The notes beneath the pieces are model-generated. The model saw nothing but the letters and a program-made list of their open reading frames with translations. It was not told the origin of the DNA and did not search any database. The translations under genes and the position numbers were made by a program. DNA of 6,604 nucleotides from a bacterium (GTDB taxonomy: Bacteria; UBA9089; CG2-30-40-21): the NCBI GenBank assembly GCA_030018795.1, contig JASEHA010000133.1, positions 1 to 6,604 of the forward strand, given 5' to 3'. Below, one piece after another: positions 3,901-6,604 of this stretch (within the stretch, counting starts at the first letter, position 1; each line of letters starts with the position of its first letter).

Positions 3901-6604
3901 ATGGCAATTACTAAGCTTAAATTTTCCACATATATCAAGGCATTCCAGTTTAGAGAGCTTTTTAACGAAATGGGCTGGAACAATGACCACACGAAACAGC
4001 CGATTATCAACGATGATGTTTCTTATACCCTTATCGGCATTGCAGAAAAAAGCGGATTCAAGATATTTATCTGTAATGCACCCTCTGGTAAAAATATCCC
4101 TGATTCAGCAGCACGCAAAAAGATTGAGGGTAGGGTGACCAAACTTTTTCAAGAGCATCTCATTATTTTTATTGATGAGTATAAACAAGAACAGGTCTGG
4201 CAATTGGCGGTGCGTAAAGCCGGCAGCCCAACAAAAATCAGCGAAACTCGTTACGCATTATCTCAGGATCCGGAACTACTCTATCAACGGGCAAGCGGCT
4301 TATTCTTTACCCTGGATGAAGAAGAGCGGGTTACAATTATAGATGTTACCAAGCGGGTTGCCGAAAACTTCCAGCAGAATAATGAACGTGTTACCAAGAA
4401 ATTTTATGAGAGTTTTAAGAAAGAGCACACCGCATTTTTGAAATTCATAGAAGGGATAGATGACCAGCTTAATATGGACTGGTATGCCTCACTGATGCTT
4501 AATCGCCTCATGTTTTGTTATTTTATCCAGAAAAAGGGGTTTCTGGATAATAATAAAAACTACTTACAGGACAAGCTCAAAGATTGCAAAGAGAAAAAAG
4601 GTAGTAACCAGTTTTATTCTTTCTATCGTGATTTTCTCCTTGTTCTCTTCCATAAAGGGCTTGGATTGCCGGAACAGAGCCGAGGCGATACAAGCATCAC
4701 CCTTGAAATCGGCAAAATTCCCTACCTAAACGGCGGACTTTTTGACGAGCACGAAATCGAAAAGACTTTTACGAACATCGCCATAGATGACCAGGCATTT
4801 GAAAAGCTCTTTAATTTTTTTGACCAATACGAATGGCATCTCGATACCCGTGAAACTGCCAGTGGCAAAGACATCAATCCGGATGTAATCGGTTATATTT
4901 TTGAAAAATACATCAATGACCGCGCCCAGATGGGTGCCTATTACACGAAAGAAGATATTACCGACTATATCAGCAAAAACTGCATCATTCCCTGGTTGTT
5001 TGACGAGGTGAAACGGCAATATCCTGGAGCGTTTACTGCTGATGGCTGGCTCTGGCAGATGGTGAAGGCAAGCGAGGATGAGTATATCTATGACGCGGTT
5101 AAGTGCGGCGTGCCGGAAAACGGCGGTTTGTTTGACGATTTGCCGGACGAGATAAAAAAAGGGTTTGACTCTGAACTTGGGAAAAAGGTTGTTGACAACA
5201 ATGGTCCCTGTCTATGGGAACTTCGTAAGGATTGGAACAAGCCTGCACCCTCGAATATTGCCCTGCCTACAGAGATTTACCGCGAGGTTATAGAACGGCG
5301 TAAACGATATGCGGATATCAAAACAAAAATTACAAATGGCGAATTCAAAGAAATCAACGATTTTATCACTTACAACCTCAATATCCGCCAATTTGCTCAG
5401 GATGTGATTGAAACAACTGAAGATGCCGAGTTTATCCGCCATTTTTATAAGGCTCTCTCCAGCATAACCATACTTGACCCTACTTGCGGCTCTGGTGCAT
5501 TTCTCTTTGCCGCACTAAATATACTTGAGTCGCTTTATGAAGCATGTATCTTTCGAATGAAGAATTTTATCGATGAATCGGTGAAAGGCAGGCATAGGTT
5601 TTTTGAAGAGACGCTTGCTCAAGTGAACTCGCCAGAACACCCTAATCTGCAATACTTTATTTACAAGTCCATTATTTTGAACAATCTCTACGGTGTGGAC
5701 ATCATGAACGAAGCAGTAGAAATCGCCAAACTGCGGATCTTCCTGAAATTAGTGGCAACCGTTGACGCTGACTACCGCAAGCCAAATCTTGGGCTTGAGC
5801 CATTGCCTGATGTGGATTTTAATATTCGTGCAGGGAATACACTGGTGGGGTATGCGACGAAAAAGCAAATTGATGGAACAAGGGGTTTATTTGCAACTGA
5901 TGCCCATAAGGAAAAGATTCTGGAGCAATGCGATATCGTAGCACGAGCTTTTGCACGATACAAAGAGATACAACTTGTTAGCAGTGACAACTACGAGGGA
6001 TTCAAAAAAGCAAAGGATGACTTGAATGAACGGCTAAGAAAACTGACCAACAGTCTTGACGGCATTTTCTACATGGGACAATATAACGGGTCTGACCTTG
6101 CAGGAAAAGATTATCAGGAATGGCTTGCCACACATCAGCCGTTTCACTGGTTTGCGGAGTTTTATGAGATTATTCATGGCAAAGGCGGGTTTGATGTGGT
6201 GATTGGGAATCCGCCGTATGTGGAGTATAGTAAGGCGAAGAAAGACTACACCATACAGAGGTATAAAACAGAGAGTTGTGGGAATTTGTATGCGTTTGTG
6301 ATAGAAAGAGCGTTGAACATCTTGAGTGCTTGTGGACGGTTCGGGATGATTGTGCCAATCGCCTCCGTTTCAACAGAAACAATGCATGAGTTGCAAAAGC
6401 TGTATAACGGATTCGTGTGTTGGCACAGTCACTATGCCGTTCGCCCAGGCAAGTTGTTTGTGGGAGTTGATATGAACCTAACTATTACAATTCTCCAAAA
6501 CAGCCGTCAATCTGGAAAGAGCTTTATTGCCGAATACCGCAGATGGTTTAGCGGCAAAGACACAGACCGTCCACATATTTTTACTACATTAGCCTACATT
6601 CGTA
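3901..6604 (+). CDS. Eco57I-type N6-adenine DNA methyltransferase, partial (3' end outside window)
   Basis: The frame is open from ATG 3901 to the window edge: 901 complete codons plus one base, with no stop, so the C-terminus is missing. Family members are commonly larger than 1000 residues. Motif order is that of gamma-class amino-methyltransferases: motif X-like GAYYTK (345-350), S-adenosylmethionine-binding motif I DPTCGSGAFL (526-535), and catalytic NPPY (770-773), which points to N6-adenine as target. Segments typical of large COG1002/PglX-like enzymes are present: VTKKFYESFK near 165, a helical WYASLMLNRLMF...QKKGFL (194-215), INDFITYNLNIRQFAQ just before motif I, and GRFGMIVP (812-819). 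The RPGKLFVGVDMNL stretch near the edge should lead into the target-recognition region, which is cut off. The first 160 residues are a conserved but uncharacterised extension in which I see no convincing PD-(D/E)XK nuclease site. If so, cleavage would depend on the PLD-SNF2 partner encoded 3 bases upstream. No internal stop or frameshift. The DISARM drmMI or BREX pglX role is possible, but the window lacks the genes that would confirm either. Confidence 0.92.
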   Translation, partial: MAITKLKFSTYIKAFQFRELFNEMGWNNDHTKQPIINDDVSYTLIGIAEKSGFKIFICNAPSGKNIPDSAARKKIEGRVTKLFQEHLIIFIDEYKQEQVWQLAVRKAGSPTKISETRYALSQDPELLYQRASGLFFTLDEEERVTIIDVTKRVAENFQQNNERVTKKFYESFKKEHTAFLKFIEGIDDQLNMDWYASLMLNRLMFCYFIQKKGFLDNNKNYLQDKLKDCKEKKGSNQFYSFYRDFLLVLFHKGLGLPEQSRGDTSITLEIGKIPYLNGGLFDEHEIEKTFTNIAIDDQAFEKLFNFFDQYEWHLDTRETASGKDINPDVIGYIFEKYINDRAQMGAYYTKEDITDYISKNCIIPWLFDEVKRQYPGAFTADGWLWQMVKASEDEYIYDAVKCGVPENGGLFDDLPDEIKKGFDSELGKKVVDNNGPCLWELRKDWNKPAPSNIALPTEIYREVIERRKRYADIKTKITNGEFKEINDFITYNLNIRQFAQDVIETTEDAEFIRHFYKALSSITILDPTCGSGAFLFAALNILESLYEACIFRMKNFIDESVKGRHRFFEETLAQVNSPEHPNLQYFIYKSIILNNLYGVDIMNEAVEIAKLRIFLKLVATVDADYRKPNLGLEPLPDVDFNIRAGNTLVGYATKKQIDGTRGLFATDAHKEKILEQCDIVARAFARYKEIQLVSSDNYEGFKKAKDDLNERLRKLTNSLDGIFYMGQYNGSDLAGKDYQEWLATHQPFHWFAEFYEIIHGKGGFDVVIGNPPYVEYSKAKKDYTIQRYKTESCGNLYAFVIERALNILSACGRFGMIVPIASVSTETMHELQKLYNGFVCWHSHYAVRPGKLFVGVDMNLTITILQNSRQSGKSFIAEYRRWFSGKDTDRPHIFTTLAYIR

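Noticed and set aside
4141..4200. Possible PD-(D/E)XK nuclease motif (D92-E-Y-K95 after the strand HLIIFI) in the methyltransferase N-terminus
   Set aside because: The spacing to an upstream acidic residue (D38/D39) is too long for the usual motif. As far as I remember the family, the equivalent positions vary and do not keep the lysine. No catalytic nuclease is claimed.
1..6604. CRISPR array, tRNA or rRNA genes, complete insertion sequence, tandem repeats
   Set aside because: None was found by reading: there are no regularly spaced repeats, no cloverleaf-like segments and no transposase motifs.

Overview
The window holds the first two genes of what looks like a DNA-modification and restriction (anti-invader) operon on the + strand, preceded by a 534-base leader that contains a decayed gene fragment and regulatory-looking sequence. 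The host is a bacterium with moderately AT-rich DNA, strong Shine-Dalgarno sites and the standard code. The relic upstream reads like the C-terminal FlgD-like or type IX-sorting-like beta domain of a secreted protein. Such domains are abundant in FCB-group bacteria and several candidate phyla (for example Cloacimonetes, WOR-3, KSB1 and Poribacteria), so the host may be one of these. That is a lead, not an identification.

Region 1-534 contains no intact gene. It has a short perfect inverted repeat (26-47), a good sigma-70-type promoter (TTGACA, 17 bases, GATAAT; 185-213) whose -10 box lies inside a perfect 14-base palindrome (206-219), and a degenerate coding relic (232-474) with two in-frame stops. 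It ends with two small dyad symmetries (469-480, 483-502) just ahead of a strong ribosome binding site (524-529).

Region 535-3897 encodes a 1120-residue fusion. An N-terminal phospholipase-D (HKD) nuclease-like module is joined to a complete SNF2/HepA-type superfamily 2 translocase with all expected ATPase motifs. Region 3901-6604 encodes, three bases later, a large gamma-class N6-adenine DNA methyltransferase of the Eco57I/COG1002 type. It runs off the right edge after 901 codons, before its target-recognition region is complete and before any stop.

The likely division of labour (inference) is that the methyltransferase marks host DNA and may supply sequence recognition, while the partner uses ATP to move on unmarked DNA and cleaves or processes it with its HKD site. 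The SNF2 gene followed by an adenine methyltransferase recalls the start of a class 1 DISARM locus (drmD, drmMI). The PLD module fused to the SNF2 protein is not what I know of DrmD, so this may be a separate, compact PLD-SNF2/methyltransferase system. The genes beyond position 6604 would decide.
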